Notes: generated from the sequence alone by a model not told the origin. A stretch of DNA of 12,842 bases from an uncultured Ruminococcus sp. (GCA_902773395.1 CACYEJ010000392.1:1-12842), one strand, 5' to 3'. Shown: positions 1-6,499, numbered from the stretch's first letter. A program made the numbers and translations.

Positions 1-2
1 AG

Positions 3-118
3 TTGTGAATAGTGATTCTATAATAAATTGTTTCAAATAAAAGCCGGTGTTTCTCCTTTCACAGAGAGAAACACCGGTGTGTTTGTATATCCATTAATTT
101 TGGAATCATTATTCATTG
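3..118. repeat. Long imperfect palindrome (intergenic element)
   Basis: Both arms are symmetric about one centre near position 60.5. The inner perfect stem pairs 44-55 with 66-77 and the outer arms pair 6-18 with 103-115, with two differences in 13. The AT-rich stretch between them also matches at about half its positions. The element could be a palindromic repeat or a long terminator-like structure of a gene that ends left of the window. The left boundary may lie outside the window. No target duplication can be judged. Confidence 0.45.
44..84 (+). terminator. Strong hairpin, possible terminator of an upstream gene
   Basis: A perfect 12-bp stem (44-55 with 66-77, core CCGGTGTTTCTC) encloses a 10-base loop. 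On the plus strand it is followed by a weak T-containing tail (TGTGTTT). On the minus strand the tail would be CTTTTATTTG, which is slightly better, so the direction is uncertain. It forms the core of the longer palindrome at 3-118. Confidence 0.45.
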
Positions 119-168
119 TAAATACAAAGTAATTTCAAAAACTGATTATAGCAATCCAAATAAATTAA

Positions 169-318
169 CGGACAAAAGAAGGCAGTGCCGGAGATTTCGT
201 TGACCTCTCCTTAGGGACAAATTTTGAAGCAGGCGGTGAAGTCACCAAACTCAAAAAAGTCGGTGTGCGTATTTCGTCTGCCGTTGGCAGTTGTTTTATA
301 ACCAAAGCACATTACAAA
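169..318 (+). pseudogene. Possible remnant of the C-terminal end of an exported protein
   Basis: One plus-strand frame reads open from 169 to a stop at 379-381, with no start codon and a stop just upstream at 166-168. Its first fifty residues look protein-like: GDFVDLSLGTNFEAGG, then LKKVGVRISSAVGS. Alternating beta-strand patterns of this kind are seen near the C-terminus of carbohydrate-binding or other beta-sandwich modules. The frame then runs into a terminator hairpin at 321-360, so the tail is not natural coding sequence. This may be a decayed gene end or chance. I do not identify a family. Confidence 0.25.
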
Positions 319-320
319 AG

Positions 321-366
321 CAATCGGACTATCAGGCAATTATGCCGAATACTCCGATTGATTTTT
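321..366. terminator. Intrinsic terminator downstream of the Xre-AbrB gene
   Basis: An outer stem pairs 321-328 with 353-360 (CAATCGGA with TCCGATTG) and an inner stem pairs 335-338 with 343-346 (GGCA with TGCC). On the plus strand it is followed by ATTTTTATAT. On the minus strand it is followed by CTTTTGTAAT, which fits termination of the minus-strand regulator gene that ends at 435. It probably works in that direction and may be bidirectional. Confidence 0.55.
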
Positions 367-434
367 ATATATCATTATTAAATATTTATTATACCAAATA
401 TAATTATCACCGCTGCGTTTTGTAATAACAACTA

Positions 435-941
435 TTACTGTCCCTCGTGATGTCTAGGATTATTCTTCTCTGCTTTTTTATTTTCAGCATTGCCGCTGTT
501 ATTTAGAACAATGAAATCACCGCCAAAAACAGATGAATTGAGTACTTGCGATGCAAACGCCGCAAAGCCTGTTTTAGATACTAGCGCAAGCCCCTGAGCA
601 GTATCTCCTATTAGAAGAAGTTCATCGCCGTTGTTGAGGTCAAATTGTTTTAAAGCTGTTTCAGGCAATTCAATTTTGTTGCTGTGAATTACACACGTAC
701 CAAAGAAAAATTTATTCTTGGGGCTTCGGCGCTTATCCTCGCCCTTGTTAATAAAGAAAGAAGCTATATCGTCAAGACTTAGATTGAAAATTTTTGAAAG
801 CTCACTGCATTTGACAACATCGGGTACACTCTCTCCATTCTCCCACTTTGCCACTGTTTGGCGTGACACATTCATTTTTTCTGCCAGCTCCTCCTGAGTC
901 ATACGCATCATATTCCTGAGCTGTTTTAGTCCTTCACTCAC
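435..941 (-). CDS. Xre-family HTH regulator with C-terminal AbrB-like domain
   Basis: The 168-residue protein is a predicted DNA-binding regulator. Residues 5-60 form an Xre/Cro helix-turn-helix, with the typical MTQEELAEKMNVSRQTVAKW followed by ENGESVPDV. Residues 78-122 look like an AbrB/SpoVT swapped-hairpin domain (KIELPETALKQFDLNNGDEL, then LLIGDTAQGLALV). The last twenty residues are polar and probably disordered. The start is GTG at 941, preceded by GGAG eight bases upstream; an in-frame ATG before it meets a stop. A promoter lies at 958-987. The gene diverges from the ABC-like gene at 1287, and such regulators often control their neighbours, but no target is proven here. Confidence 0.85.
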   Translation of the reverse strand: MSEGLKQLRNMMRMTQEELAEKMNVSRQTVAKWENGESVPDVVKCSELSKIFNLSLDDIASFFINKGEDKRRSPKNKFFFGTCVIHSNKIELPETALKQFDLNNGDELLLIGDTAQGLALVSKTGFAAFASQVLNSSVFGGDFIVLNNSGNAENKKAEKNNPRHHEGQ

Positions 942-957
942 AAATACATCTCCATCC

Positions 958-987
958 TTTATACCTTTTTATTATATCATTTGTCAA
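958..987 (-). promoter_or_regulatory. Promoter of the Xre-AbrB regulator gene
   Basis: On the minus strand a perfect TTGACA (982-987) is followed after 18 bases by TATAAA (958-963). A second TATAAT (971-976) is too close to this -35 box to be its partner but could serve another start. Transcription would begin close to the GTG start at 941, giving a short leader. Confidence 0.6.
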
Positions 988-1066
988 GAAATTATACAAC
1001 CAACTCATATTTACATTTTATGTTAAATTTTGTAGAATTGAATTCTTTTTGGTCAAATATTTTTTC

Positions 1067-1224
1067 GTTTGAGAAAAATAACTTTTTCAAGCTTAAATTT
1101 TGCGAACACATTTATATCATATCACGAAAGCACACTTTAATACAAGAGGGTTTTGTTAAAATGCTACAATTATTTTTTATTGCTTAAAATCAAAGTAATC
1201 TTTCATTTGACATTTTTCTCAAAC
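1067..1224. repeat. Perfect 13-bp inverted repeat in the divergent spacer
   Basis: GTTTGAGAAAAAT at 1067-1079 recurs as its exact reverse complement at 1212-1224. The right copy lies in the -35/-10 spacer of the candidate promoter of the ABC-like gene. The arms could be operator sites or the ends of a small inserted element; no direct repeat flanks them. The rest of the 942-1286 spacer is very AT-rich, and I see no convincing gene in it. Confidence 0.45.
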
Positions 1225-1235
1225 TGTAGTAAAGT
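1207..1235 (+). promoter_or_regulatory. Candidate promoter of the ABC-like gene
   Basis: TTGACA at 1207-1212 is followed after 17 bases by TAAAGT at 1230-1235, a moderate -10 box. An inverted-repeat arm (1212-1224) overlaps the spacer, which suggests regulation, possibly by the divergent Xre-AbrB protein. That link is inference. Confidence 0.4.
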
Positions 1236-1286
1236 TATAGTGTGTGTAATTTAAAAATTAAAATTTTTTTAACGAGTGATTGATTT

Positions 1287-2006
1287 ATGAAGAAAATTGC
1301 AGCTCCTATTTTAGAAATTTCCAATCTGTGTAAGAAGGAAAAAAATACCACGATTGACCGATTGAACATTATTCTTCCTATCGGAGAGAGCATGGCGGTT
1401 CTGTATAAGAACGATGCGGCTATTGAGCTTCTGTGCGATATTCTGAAAGGCGTGAAAAAAAGCGATAAGGGCAAAGTGTTCTTTAAGAGCAATGACGTTA
1501 CGGGAGTTAAGAATAACTTCGGGGTTGTTCATAAAAATCCCGATATTCCAAAAACTAAAAGCGTTTCAGATTTTGCCGCCGCACCTGTTGTGAAGAGAGG
1601 ACTTTCCAGAAAAATGGCTTCTGCGCTTATTCAAAAAGAGCTTTCTGCGTTTGAGCTTTCTGATTACGGTGAAAAGACAGTTTCACTGCTGCCCGACAAT
1701 TTAATTAAAAGAGCGGCGGTATTTAATGCGTATATGTGTTCTCATGAGCTTTTAGTGATTGACGAACCGTATGCAAATTTAGAATCGGAAGTCCGTGAGT
1801 CCGAGCTAAAGCTTCTTGAAAATGTAAAGAATAACAGCAAGCTTTCAATGCTTATGTTTACTAAAAGCATTGACTTAGGTCTACGCTTTGCCGATACGGT
1901 AATGGTTGTTGACAGCAATACCTGTTCAGCAGGTATTATCTCAGTTGACAGACGGAAGATTGACCTCACAGCCGCTAAAATAAAGGAGCTGTACGACTCG
2001 ATATAA
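1287..2006 (+). CDS. Degenerate ABC-ATPase-like protein (probably not an ATPase)
   Basis: This 239-residue protein has the length and layout of an ABC transporter ATPase subunit but lacks most catalytic motifs. The Walker A position reads VLYKNDAAIE (38-47), so the glycines and the nucleotide-binding Lys are gone (Ile46 sits where Lys is expected). The signature region reads LPDNL (135-139) instead of LSGGQ. Walker B is intact (ELLVIDEP, Asp159 and Glu160). The D-loop reads NLE. The H-loop His is replaced by Lys193 (FTKSI). The spacing from Arg142 to Asp159 equals that of genuine family members, which supports the alignment. The reading frame is open throughout, so it looks like a maintained non-catalytic homologue rather than a pseudogene. 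No permease gene is adjacent. It is divergent from the Xre-AbrB regulator. The ribosome binding site is weak. The function is unknown: a structural or regulatory partner of a transporter elsewhere is possible. Confidence 0.7.
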   Translation: MKKIAAPILEISNLCKKEKNTTIDRLNIILPIGESMAVLYKNDAAIELLCDILKGVKKSDKGKVFFKSNDVTGVKNNFGVVHKNPDIPKTKSVSDFAAAPVVKRGLSRKMASALIQKELSAFELSDYGEKTVSLLPDNLIKRAAVFNAYMCSHELLVIDEPYANLESEVRESELKLLENVKNNSKLSMLMFTKSIDLGLRFADTVMVVDSNTCSAGIISVDRRKIDLTAAKIKELYDSI

Positions 2007-2054
2007 CGTAAATCTAAACAACTATTTTTCAAGAAAAGAAATGTATAAAAGTTT

Positions 2055-2227
2055 GGTTAGACTGACAAAAGTACCTTTTCAAAATGGGATTCGGTAAAAT
2101 GAACAATAAAAAACTCGAAAAGTGCCCCCAAAGTCCTATTTTTCTTTTGAGGTTAACTTGAAAATCAATTGTTTATTGTGCATGATGACGAACGAGTTTC
2201 TGAATTTTGACTTTTGTCGGTCAAACC
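2055..2227. mobile_element. Candidate MITE with 18-bp terminal inverted repeats and 6-bp target duplication
   Basis: The left end GGTTAGACTGACAAAAGT (2055-2072) and the reverse complement of 2210-2227, GGTTTGACCGACAAAAGT, match at 16 of 18 bases. The 173-bp element is bordered directly on both sides by AAGTTT (2049-2054 and 2228-2233), as expected of a target-site duplication. The interior has no convincing gene and keeps partial symmetry (CAAAAT near both ends, and ATGAACAATAAAAAA against ATGCACAATAAACAA), so a transcript could fold into a long hairpin. The element ends about ten bases before the ribosome binding site of the lipoprotein gene. Ends beginning GG with CAAAAGT resemble IS6-like ends only loosely, so the parent family is not assigned. 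Confidence 0.65.
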
Positions 2228-2260
2228 AAGTTTTAAGAATGAGAAAGGAATATTTACAAA

Positions 2261-3205
2261 ATGAAAAAAGTAGTTTCAATTTTTCTTGCGGCGGTTATGG
2301 CTCTTAGTTTTGCCGCCTGTTCTTCGGACAGCAAAGACAATGAAACCGACTCAGACGCCGATAAAGAATCATCTTCAAATTCAGATTCGACCGATACATA
2401 TTCTCAATCGGAATTTCTGGACGGCGCAAACGACACCGATGTTTATATTTACACACCTACCGAAAGCAAAAACGAATCTTCAAATACATCATCTTCTTCC
2501 GATGACAATACTCCCCAGCCTAACACATCTACCTGCAATATCTTTAAAAAGGTTGTTTGCTGCGGCGACAGCTATACAGCCGGCTTTATTGCAGACGCTG
2601 ACGGAGTAGCTCATAAAATCAACGAGGACTACGCATGGCCGCACTATATGTCTACTCTCACCGGAAACGATTGGTACAACTGCGGCTGCAGCGGCTGCAA
2701 TGTTCTTACTTGGCAGGTTCATTCACGAGGTTTGCCGGCTGCTAAAAATCTTGGAAAATCTCAGGCGTATGTCATTGGATTGATGATTAACGATGTTTCT
2801 GTAAAAAATCACGTAGAACTGGGTACTGTTGCCGATATCGGTACAGACAAAGATACCTACTACGGCGGTATGTCAAAAATTATCAGAGAGCTTAATGCAA
2901 TCAGCCCCGATGCTAAAATCTTTGTAAACACCTGTCCGAGAGCAGATGAAAGCTACTTTGATTATAATCAGGCTGTTCGTGATATTGTCGAAACGTATAA
3001 GAATAAATACCCCGTTCACTGCATTGACCTCGTTGAATATATGGATTTGTACGAGTCGGAAACTCTACAGGCTGATTTTTGGCACGGTCACTACACTGCG
3101 GTGGGATACGAACAGTTTGCGGAAATATATTCGGTAATTCTCAGTGAGTACATCAACGAGCATATTTCTGAATTTCAAGACGTTGCCTTTATTGAATATG
3201 ATTAA
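2261..3205 (+). CDS. SGNH/GDSL-family hydrolase lipoprotein
   Basis: The 314-residue protein begins with a lipoprotein signal peptide (MKKVVSIFLAAVMALSFAAC), with the lipidated Cys at position 20. A Ser/Asp/Asn-rich linker follows to about residue 92, so the domain should be anchored outside the membrane. The SGNH fold follows: block I CCGDSYTAGF with nucleophile Ser104, a Gly block around NCGCSGC (140-146), block III GLMIND with Asn177, and block V HGHYTAVGY with His277. The usual Asp three residues before that His is Trp274; Asp272 is nearby. Such enzymes are esterases or acylhydrolases acting on lipids or acetylated polysaccharides; the substrate is unknown. Eight cysteines beyond the lipobox Cys are unusual for an exported protein. 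AAAGGA lies at 2244-2249. A candidate MITE ends just upstream, and no clear promoter is seen outside it. Confidence 0.82.
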   Translation: MKKVVSIFLAAVMALSFAACSSDSKDNETDSDADKESSSNSDSTDTYSQSEFLDGANDTDVYIYTPTESKNESSNTSSSSDDNTPQPNTSTCNIFKKVVCCGDSYTAGFIADADGVAHKINEDYAWPHYMSTLTGNDWYNCGCSGCNVLTWQVHSRGLPAAKNLGKSQAYVIGLMINDVSVKNHVELGTVADIGTDKDTYYGGMSKIIRELNAISPDAKIFVNTCPRADESYFDYNQAVRDIVETYKNKYPVHCIDLVEYMDLYESETLQADFWHGHYTAVGYEQFAEIYSVILSEYINEHISEFQDVAFIEYD

Positions 3206-3293
3206 TAATTATTGACGCCATAGCAATAGTACACTAATTTAAGCTGTGAAAGAAAAATATTTATGTTTAATTCGTTTAATTTTAAAAATAAAC

Positions 3294-3322
3294 TTGTATC
3301 GCACGCCAATATGTGGTATACT
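3294..3322 (+). promoter_or_regulatory. Promoter of the nadBC operon
   Basis: TTGTAT (3294-3299) and TATACT (3317-3322) are 17 bases apart, and the -10 box carries a TGG extension just upstream (extended -10). A further TATAAT occurs at 3331-3336. The leader to nadB would be about 135 bases. The rest of the 3206-3462 spacer shows no gene and no terminator for the lipoprotein gene. Confidence 0.55.
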
Positions 3323-3369
3323 GAAATAAGTATAATGTTTTTCTTTACTAAAATAAACATTATCCACAA

Positions 3370-3388
3370 TTTAAACATTTTGTGTAAA
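3370..3388. promoter_or_regulatory. Near-palindrome downstream of the nadBC promoter, possible operator
   Basis: TTTAAACA and TGTGTAAA are inverted repeats with seven of eight bases paired, separated by TTT. The site lies between the promoter and nadB. NAD synthesis genes in Firmicutes are often repressed by a niacin-responsive regulator (NiaR/YrxA), but I cannot confirm that this site matches its motif. Confidence 0.25.
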
Positions 3389-3462
3389 GCTGTAATTCAG
3401 CGGCAATAAGTTGTGGGTGTGTTAAAAAAACAGCTATTATAGGGCTACTGGGGAATTGAATT

Positions 3463-4770
3463 ATGAAGGAAACAGATGTTTTAATCATTGGATCGGGAGT
3501 TGGCGGACTTTTTTGTGCATTGAATCTGCCGAGCTGTAAAAACGTTTTGATTATCACAAAAGATATCTGCGAGAACAGCGACTCCTTTCTTGCACAGGGC
3601 GGAATTTGTGTGCTAAAGGACGAAAGCGACTACGACAGCTATTTTGAGGATACGCTTAAAGCTGGTCATTACGAAAACCGCCGTGAATCTGTTGAAATCA
3701 TGATTAGATCATCTCGTGAGATTATTAATGATCTTGTCGGCTTCGGTGTGGAATTTGAGAAGAACGGCGGCGAATTTCTCTACACGAGAGAGGGCGCTCA
3801 CTCTACTCCGAGAATTCTCTTCCACAAGGACGTTACCGGAAAGGAAATCACCTCAAAGCTGCTTGCTGCCGCAAAGCTTCGTGATAATATTACTATTCTC
3901 GAACATAACGCTATGATTGATCTTATAGTCGAAAACAACAACTGCTTAGGCGTTGTTGCAAAAGATGAAGATAATCATTTTTATAATATCTTCGCTTGTG
4001 AAACTGTTATCGCTACAGGCGGTGTGGGCGGTCTTTACGTGCACTCCACAAATTACCGTCATCTTACAGGCGATGCACTGGGCGTTTGTATGGAACATAA
4101 CATTAAGCTTGAACACATAGACTATGTGCAAATCCACCCCACCACACTCTATGCGTCCACAAGAGGCAGACGCTTTCTCATTTCCGAATCAGTTCGCGGA
4201 GAGGGCGCTGTGCTTCTTAACAAAGACGGCGAGCGATTTACAGACGAGCTTCAGCCGAGAGATGTTGTGACTGCCGCAATCCGTGAGCAAATGAAAAAAG
4301 ACGGCACGCCGCACGTTTGGCTTTCGCTAAAAAACATAGATGAAGAGGAAATCAAGAAGCACTTCCCCAACATTTACAAGCACTGTCTTGAGGCAGGCTA
4401 CGATGTTACTAAGGATTGCATTCCCGTTGTGCCGGCACAGCATTATTTTATGGGCGGCGTTTGGGTTGATTCCAACAGCAAGACTTCTTGTGAAAATCTG
4501 TATGCTGTCGGCGAAGCAAGCTGCAACGGCGTTCACGGAAAGAACCGTTTGGCAAGCAACTCACTTTTGGAGAGCCTAGTATTTGCGAAACGCGCAGCAA
4601 AGCATATCACGGAAAACAATCTTGACAATACTGCCGATGATGAAATCATCAAGAAATACGAAGACCGTCTGAAAACAAAAGCAGATTATTTCCTTCTCAG
4701 AGAGGATTACGTAAGCACAATGAGAAGTGAAATCGAGAAAGCAAAGGAGAATATCCAAAATGTACAATAA
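3463..4770 (+). CDS. nadB: L-aspartate oxidase NadB
   Basis: NadB oxidises L-aspartate to iminoaspartate using FAD, the first step of de novo NAD synthesis in the cytoplasm. The 435-residue protein starts with an FAD-binding Rossmann motif (IIGSGVGGLFCALNL). Other family hallmarks are LAQGGICV (44-51), REGAHSTPRILFHKDVTG (109-126), VIATGGVGGLY (182-192), VQIHPTTLY (222-230), SVRGEGAVLLNKDGERFTDE (243-262), QHYFMGGV (326-333) and NRLASNSLLESLVF (361-374). It is shorter than the roughly 540-residue E. coli enzyme because most of the C-terminal helical domain is missing; short versions are common in Clostridia. A TGGGGA ribosome binding site precedes the ATG by about eight bases. Its end overlaps nadC by 11 bases, so translation is probably coupled. 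The partner NadA, which would consume iminoaspartate, is not in the window. Confidence 0.95.
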   Translation: MKETDVLIIGSGVGGLFCALNLPSCKNVLIITKDICENSDSFLAQGGICVLKDESDYDSYFEDTLKAGHYENRRESVEIMIRSSREIINDLVGFGVEFEKNGGEFLYTREGAHSTPRILFHKDVTGKEITSKLLAAAKLRDNITILEHNAMIDLIVENNNCLGVVAKDEDNHFYNIFACETVIATGGVGGLYVHSTNYRHLTGDALGVCMEHNIKLEHIDYVQIHPTTLYASTRGRRFLISESVRGEGAVLLNKDGERFTDELQPRDVVTAAIREQMKKDGTPHVWLSLKNIDEEEIKKHFPNIYKHCLEAGYDVTKDCIPVVPAQHYFMGGVWVDSNSKTSCENLYAVGEASCNGVHGKNRLASNSLLESLVFAKRAAKHITENNLDNTADDEIIKKYEDRLKTKADYFLLREDYVSTMRSEIEKAKENIQNVQ

Positions 4771-5614
4771 AATTACAATGACACTCAATGCCGACGAACT
4801 TATTCTTTCGGCTCTGAGAGAAGATATATCAAGCGAAGACGTATCAACTAATGCTGTTATGCCGCGCTATCAAGAGGGCACAGTTGACCTGATTGCAAAG
4901 CAGGACGGTATTATATGCGGACTTCATGTATTTAAAAGAGTTTTTGAGCTGCTTGACAGCAACGTAAGAGTAGAGCTATTCTTCAATGACGGTGACAGAG
5001 TAAAGAACAAGGATCTTGTTGGAACTGTTACGGGAGATATACGTGTGCTGCTTTCAGGCGAACGCACCGCGCTCAATTACTTGCAGAGAATGAGCGGCAT
5101 TGCCACCTACACAAACGAAGTAGCTCAGCTTTTTGAGGGCAGCAAGACTAAACTTCTTGACACTAGAAAAACAACTCCAAACATGAGAATATTTGAGAAA
5201 TACGCTGTAAAGGTTGGAGGCGGTCACAATCACAGATATAATTTGTCTGACGGTGTGCTGCTTAAAGATAATCACATTGGTGCAGCAGGCAGCGTAAAAA
5301 GAGCTATTGAAATGGCAAAAGAATATGCACCGTTCGTAAGAAAAATCGAGGTTGAGGTTGAAAATCTCGATATGGTAAGAGAGGCAGCTGACGCCGGAGC
5401 GGATATCATCATGCTGGACAATATGTCTATTGAAATGATGAAAGAAGCTATTGCAATTATTGACGGCAGAGCAGAAACAGAATGTTCAGGAAATGTTACA
5501 AAGGAGAATGTAGCTAAGCTAACCAACATTGGCGTTGACTACATTTCAAGCGGAGCACTCACCCACTCTGCTCCAATTCTTGACCTCTCGCTTAAAAATC
5601 TTCACGCTATCTGA
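4760..5614 (+). CDS. nadC: Nicotinate-nucleotide pyrophosphorylase (carboxylating) NadC
   Basis: NadC converts quinolinate and PRPP to nicotinate mononucleotide, CO2 and pyrophosphate. The 284-residue protein has the normal family length. Key stretches are LREDISSEDVST (19-30), GERTALNYLQRMSGIAT (100-116), LLDTRKTTPNMR (132-143, with the active-site Arg/Lys pair), KVGGGHNHRYNLSDGVLLKD (151-170), the barrel strands EVEVENL and DIIMLDN (Asp220), and the final GVDYISSGALTHSA (258-271). The start is placed at ATG 4760 because AAAGGAGA (4743-4750) is ideally spaced before it; a longer in-frame start at 4727 lacks such a site. It overlaps the end of nadB by 11 bases and is followed by a strong terminator, so nadBC is a two-gene operon. 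Confidence 0.95.
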   Translation: MYNKITMTLNADELILSALREDISSEDVSTNAVMPRYQEGTVDLIAKQDGIICGLHVFKRVFELLDSNVRVELFFNDGDRVKNKDLVGTVTGDIRVLLSGERTALNYLQRMSGIATYTNEVAQLFEGSKTKLLDTRKTTPNMRIFEKYAVKVGGGHNHRYNLSDGVLLKDNHIGAAGSVKRAIEMAKEYAPFVRKIEVEVENLDMVREAADAGADIIMLDNMSIEMMKEAIAIIDGRAETECSGNVTKENVAKLTNIGVDYISSGALTHSAPILDLSLKNLHAI

Positions 5615-5658
5615 CTGAGTTCTCGTAAAAGAGAACCCTTCATGATATTTTGCAAAGG

Positions 5659-5703
5659 CAGTATATCCATTAGCTTTGTCTATTGGGTATACTGTTTTTT
5701 TTT
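5659..5703 (+). terminator. Intrinsic terminator of nadBC
   Basis: A 15-position stem pairs 5659-5673 with 5680-5694, with one G-T pair and one mismatch. It has a six-base loop and is followed by nine T residues (5695-5703). A smaller perfect 6-bp hairpin (GTTCTC with GAGAAC, 5619-5636) directly after the nadC stop has no T-tail. Confidence 0.85.
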
Positions 5704-5718
5704 ATTTTGAAAACTTGA

Positions 5719-5841
5719 AGTAAACATCATTGGAAAGAGTGTGGAGCTTGGAGTTTGGAGTGAGGAATTAGGAGTTGATTGTTTGAGCTAACTCCACATT
5801 GAACATTATCGCCCAATAGAAATTATCTAATGACGTTTACT
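5719..5841. repeat. Inverted-repeat element with GGAG-rich degenerate tandem core
   Basis: AGTAAACATCATT (5719-5731) and the reverse complement of 5829-5841 match at 12 of 13 bases. Inside, the left arm carries a degenerate tandem run of GGAG units spaced seven to nine bases apart (about 5743-5777), and the right arm has an inverse match CTCCACAT. No flanking direct repeat is visible, so it may be a worn palindromic repeat. Apart from this, the 5704-5960 spacer is AT-rich with no gene visible. Confidence 0.4.
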
Positions 5842-5960
5842 ATACAACATCTAAACAAGTAAATTTTATCAATAAATTTCCAAATATCAGATTACATTTT
5901 TTTCGTTCCTATGATAAAAATAACTAAAATTAATCACAGAAGTTTATCACATACCACTAA

Positions 5961-5994
5961 TTGAATTCTTACTAAACCTATGATATAATTAGGT
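5961..5994 (+). promoter_or_regulatory. Promoter and operator of the Rrf2 regulator gene
   Basis: TTGAAT (5961-5966) and a perfect TATAAT (5984-5989) are 17 bases apart. The -10 box lies inside ACCTATGATATAATTAGGT (5976-5994), an inverted repeat ACCTA-N9-TAGGT. The same pattern recurs at 6503-6521 and 6541-6559, so it is the likely binding site of the Rrf2 protein and indicates autorepression. The transcript leader would be only about 14 bases. Confidence 0.65.
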
Positions 5995-6009
5995 ATTAGA
6001 GGTGATAAA

Positions 6010-6447
6010 ATGAAAATTTCTACTAAAGGACGATATGCACTAAGACTTATGCTCGACCTTGCTGAAAACAGTAAGGATAACTTTGTTGCCCTTAAAGATA
6101 TTGCAGAACGACAGAATATTTCAAAAAAATATCTGGAGCAGATTGTTCCTCTCCTCAACAAGTCGGGAGTTCTTCGCACAAACCGTGGCTATCAGGGTGG
6201 ATATATGCTTGCGAAATCACCTTCCGAATACACTGTCGGAGAAATTCTCAGAATTACTGAGGGCAGCCTTGCTCCCATTGCCTGCCTTGAACCCGATAAG
6301 AACCCTTGCGAGAGAAGATCAGAATGTATGACTCTTTTTCTTTGGAAAGGTCTTTATAAGGTTGTTACGGATTATCTTAACTCCGTCACATTGCAGGACA
6401 TTATTGATAACCATTATAATTGCCAGATTGATGAATACTATATTTGA
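6010..6447 (+). CDS. Rrf2-family regulator, IscR-like (Fe-S cysteine type)
   Basis: The 145-residue protein is an Rrf2-family winged-helix regulator. The N-terminus MKISTKGRYALRLMLDLA, the HTH around ALKDIAERQNISKKYLEQI (27-45) and the wing RGYQGGYMLAK (59-69) are typical. Three cysteines, Cys92, Cys100 and Cys106, are placed like the cluster ligands of IscR (C-x7-C-x5-C here), so it probably senses Fe-S status. CymR-type cysteine regulators of the same family lack these residues. Cys138 is a fourth. AGAGGTGA (5998-6005) sets the ATG. Its neighbours metY, nifS and nifU and the repeated operator pattern suggest it is autoregulated and controls sulfur acquisition and Fe-S assembly. I leave the symbol blank because IscR and CymR roles cannot be told apart fully from sequence. 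Confidence 0.9.
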   Translation: MKISTKGRYALRLMLDLAENSKDNFVALKDIAERQNISKKYLEQIVPLLNKSGVLRTNRGYQGGYMLAKSPSEYTVGEILRITEGSLAPIACLEPDKNPCERRSECMTLFLWKGLYKVVTDYLNSVTLQDIIDNHYNCQIDEYYI

Positions 6448-6499
6448 TTTATGCACTTGCGCTGCTTTGGGGTTTAAAAAATTTTTTCAAAAAAATCTA

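Noticed and set aside
981..1187. Open frame of 68 codons in the divergent spacer
   Set aside because: The composition is AT-driven (Phe, Asn, Lys, Leu), there is no ribosome binding site, and it overlaps the regulator promoter.
2122..2307. Open frame across the MITE and lipoprotein start
   Set aside because: It has no ribosome binding site and runs through the element's right terminal repeat into the lipoprotein gene in another frame.
4727..4762. Earlier start for nadC
   Set aside because: It would add residues read from within nadB, whereas AAAGGAGA is ideally spaced for ATG 4760.
5907..5925. Partial Rrf2-like operator (CCTATGATA left half)
   Set aside because: The right half reads TAACT instead of TAGGT, and no promoter is positioned with it.
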